A model generated the notes under the pieces. The model was not told the origin of the DNA. It worked only from the letters and a program-made list of their open reading frames with translations, and made no database searches. A DNA stretch of 53,654 nucleotides from an uncultured Alphaproteobacteria bacterium. Lineage in GTDB: Bacteria; Pseudomonadota; Alphaproteobacteria; Rhizobiales; JACESI01. Positions 51,272-53,654 of the stretch are shown here, piece after piece. The position numbers were made by a program, and so were the translations under genes. Position 1 is the first letter of the stretch. Every line of letters starts with the position of its first letter. The stretch is taken from assembly GCA_938034375.1 (NCBI GenBank), contig CALHLB010000081.1, forward strand, positions 1 to 53,654. The letters run 5' to 3'.

Positions 51272-52042
51272 ATGCGTATTCATGCCTTATTTAAACACCA
51301 TGGTCGCCCAAAAAAGACTTTGTTAATCACCCTCACCCTTGCAACAGCTTTAACCGGATGTGGCGCGGCCAACCAATTATCCGAAATTGGCAAAACACCG
51401 AAACTTTCCGCGATTGAAGACCCAACGGCGCAACCAGGTTATAAACCCGTTAGTTTGCCACAACCAGCACCTGAACCAGCGGTTTATACCGCAAATTCTC
51501 TTTGGCGATCAAACGATCAATCCTTTTTCAGAGATGGCAGAGCCCGCCGTGTCGGCGACATTTTAACCATCAATGTTACAATCAATGATGAAGCCGAGTT
51601 TGAAAACACAACAGAACGCAACAAAACATCAAACCGAAGCTTAGGAGTTGGTACAGGGGTTTTAGGTTCAATTTTCAGCCTTATACCTGGCATTTCAGAT
51701 ACAAGCGCGGTTTTAAGCGCTAATGCCTCCAGCGATACAGAAGGTGAAGGCACAATCGAACGTTCAGAAGCACTCACAACAACGATTGCAGCCGTGATCG
51801 TACAACAATTGCCCAATGGCAACCTTGTTATTGAAGGCAAACAGGAAGTACGGGTTAATTTTGAAATTCGAGAGCTTGTTGTTGCTGGTATTATCAGGCC
51901 AGATGATATTCAACCCGATAATACAATTGAATCTTCTAAAATCGCACAGGCGCGTATTTCTTATGGCGGGCGCGGCCAAATAAGTACATTGCAACAACCA
52001 GGTTACGGTGATCAGATCGTTGATATTGTTGCACCATTCTAA
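51272..52042 (+). CDS. flgH: Flagellar L-ring protein FlgH
   Basis: Lipobox ALTGCGA; SLWRSNDQSFFRDGRARRVGDILTINVTINDEAEFENTTER. Confidence 0.96.
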   Translation: MRIHALFKHHGRPKKTLLITLTLATALTGCGAANQLSEIGKTPKLSAIEDPTAQPGYKPVSLPQPAPEPAVYTANSLWRSNDQSFFRDGRARRVGDILTINVTINDEAEFENTTERNKTSNRSLGVGTGVLGSIFSLIPGISDTSAVLSANASSDTEGEGTIERSEALTTTIAAVIVQQLPNGNLVIEGKQEVRVNFEIRELVVAGIIRPDDIQPDNTIESSKIAQARISYGGRGQISTLQQPGYGDQIVDIVAPF

Positions 52043-52165
52043 AAAGTTCAAAAAAGCTCCCCAGCCGTTCGCCTCCCCAATTGAGCGGCTAGAGGTTCGT
52101 TCGCTTCCCAATTGAACAACCTCAAAAACGGCACCTGTAGCCATAACTACAGGTGCCGTATTTTA
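52043..52165 (+). ncRNA. Candidate 3'UTR-derived sRNA downstream of flgH
   Basis: Hairpin 1 at 52063-52090 (loop GCCTCCCCAATT), hairpin 2 at 52092-52123 (loop GCTTCCCAATT), then a 13-bp terminator stem at 52128-52159; CTCCCCAG/CTCCCCAA elements complement the flgB and flgF leaders. Confidence 0.55.
52124..52165. terminator. Strong rho-independent terminator after flgH, probably bidirectional
   Basis: ACGGCACCTGTAG-CCATAA-CTACAGGTGCCGT perfect 13-bp stem flanked by AAAA and ATTTTATT. Confidence 0.9.
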
Positions 52166-53257
52166 TTAACCAATAGAAGAATTACGATCGGCAAGTTTTT
52201 TCTCGAAATGAAACTTAAACTTTTTACGGAAAAAAATATCAACACGTTTTGATAACGAATGAATTGGAATTGAAATGAGCAAGCTAAAAATACAAACCAA
52301 TAAACTTTTAGGAGCAAGCTCAAAAAATGATGGTGAAAAAATATAAGAAACAAAAGTTAAAATAGGAACATGAATTAGGTATATTGGATACGATAATTCT
52401 CCTAAAAATCGGTCAAAAGAATTTTTTTTCGTAGCATGAAAACAAAGTGGGGAAGAAATTATTAATAACATGATTAAAAAACAACCAGTAAACTGTGCTC
52501 CAAAATTATGAGCGAACCAATCCCATTTATAAAAAGAGTATGAAATTGCAAATATCAACGCCCATCCAATAAAATTATGAGCCCTGCCAATAAATATAGC
52601 TTTAAATTTATGAGCCAGCATCCCAAGACAAAATACAGTTAATTCATTGGGCATAAAACGATAATTCCATGGATCATGTTGACCAAAGGCGGAATACGTC
52701 ACAACAATTGACAGCACAGAAAATGAAAAAAACAACAAAATCACTCTTATTGATTTGATCATAAACGGTGCAAGAAGGTAAAAAGACAATTCTACAGGTA
52801 AAGACCATGCTGGTGAAATATAAAAAAATGGATGGAAACGATATTCTTCCAATGCAAAATTTGATGTAAATTCAATCCCATCGGGTGTTGGATGTGTGAA
52901 CATGGCCCAATCAGAGCCAAACAGAAGCAAATTTGAAAAAAGCAGAAATAGTTTTGCCGAAAAAGTAAACGGTGCCTGAATAATATTCCAAAATTCATTA
53001 ATTCCAATCAATTGCAACAAAAATATTGATACAATCAAACAGACCTAATACCCTGAAAAGATTCTCGAAAAACGATTCCAATAAAAATGTGCAGGATTTG
53101 CATATTTTGCTTCTGAGACCATGGCCATATAAAAACCAGAGAGAGCGAAAAAAGCTTTTACTGCAAAGGAGCCAGGTAATAAACTGCCCAAAATAGGAAG
53201 CGGGCCTGCATGCGCCGTTAAAACTGATAGCGCCAATAAAATTCGTATAATGCCCAT
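52166..53257 (-). pseudogene. Acyltransferase 3-family membrane protein interrupted by an in-frame TAG
   Basis: MGIIRILLALSVLTAHAGPLPILGS...FFALSGFYMAMV...NRFSRIFSGY-[TAG]-VCLIVSIFLLQLIGINEFW...; both parts share one frame (offset 219 nt). Confidence 0.8.
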
Positions 53258-53294
53258 TTAGCCCCAAGCCCAAAAATACTTAGCCCATCAAAAT

Positions 53295-53654
53295 TTAATC
53301 GTCACGATAAACTTTTTCACGCTTTTCGTGGCGTTCTTGTGCTTCCAGTGAGAGGGTTGCAACGGGGCGCGCTTCAAGTCTACCAACACCTATTGGCTCC
53401 CCAGTTTCTTCACAATAACCGTAGGTGGCATCCTCAATACGGGCAAGAGCTGCATCGATTTTTGATATTAATTTGCGTTGACGATCCCGCGCCCTAAGCT
53501 CAACCGAACGATCTGCCTCTGAAGAAGCTCTATCGGCAATATCGGGGTGGTTTTGGCTTTCTTTTTGAAGAGCCTCCAATGTTCCCTTGGATTCTTCAAG
53601 AATTTCATTTTTCCAGGCTAAAAGCTTGTCTTGAAAGTACTTTACTTGACGAGG
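53295..53654 (-). CDS. dksA: DksA/TraR family protein, 5' end beyond the window
   Basis: RDRQRKLISKIDAALARIEDATYGYCEETGEPIGVGRLEARPVATLSLEAQERHEKREK; the frame stays open upstream to the edge (VKYFQDKLLAWKNEILEESKGTLEAL). Confidence 0.9.
   Translation of the reverse strand, partial: PRQVKYFQDKLLAWKNEILEESKGTLEALQKESQNHPDIADRASSEADRSVELRARDRQRKLISKIDAALARIEDATYGYCEETGEPIGVGRLEARPVATLSLEAQERHEKREKVYRDD

Noticed and set aside
52998-53273. 91-aa ORF overlapping the acyltransferase
   Set aside because: Out-of-frame overlap; the acyltransferase frame carries the homologous-looking sequence.
1-53654. CRISPR arrays, rRNA, tRNA, complete prophage or IS elements
   Set aside because: None recognised by eye; no regular spacer-repeat arrays, transposase ORFs or tRNA cloverleaf sequences were seen.

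Overview
The window is about 53.7 kb of a moderately AT-rich alphaproteobacterial chromosome, probably Hyphomicrobiales/Rhizobiales-like judging by gene content and synteny. The left part is mostly housekeeping: a YceI-cytochrome c fusion, ETF-QO, family 4 uracil-DNA glycosylase, rpe, purB, a porin, the F1-ATPase inhibitor zeta subunit (DUF1476), purC-purS-purQ-purL-bolA-grxD, ttcA, rpsD, murI, trmJ, icd, an ECF sigma factor, alaS and recA. The middle holds a putative glucosylglycerate cluster (MpgP-type phosphatase, GpgS-like glycosyltransferase, radical SAM protein), then cckA and a TadG-like protein. The right part holds four flagellar blocks: flgB-flgC-fliE-fliQ-fliR-flhB, fliO-fliP, fliL-fliM-DUF6468-motE-like-1200 aa protein, and flgF-flgG-flgA-flgH. 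Three accessory genes carry lesions: an EamA transporter (two compensating frameshifts), a GIY-YIG protein (one frameshift) and an acyltransferase (in-frame amber). The most interesting signal is non-coding. Directly after flgH there are two C-rich-loop hairpins followed by a perfect 13-bp terminator stem, which looks like a 3'UTR-derived sRNA. Its CUCCCCA(G/A) elements are complementary to GGGG elements in the 5' leaders of flgF (two covarying hairpins with GGGG loops) and flgB (over the likely Shine-Dalgarno). This suggests an undescribed RNA-based circuit linking flagellar operons. All of this was read by eye; no searches or folding programs were run.
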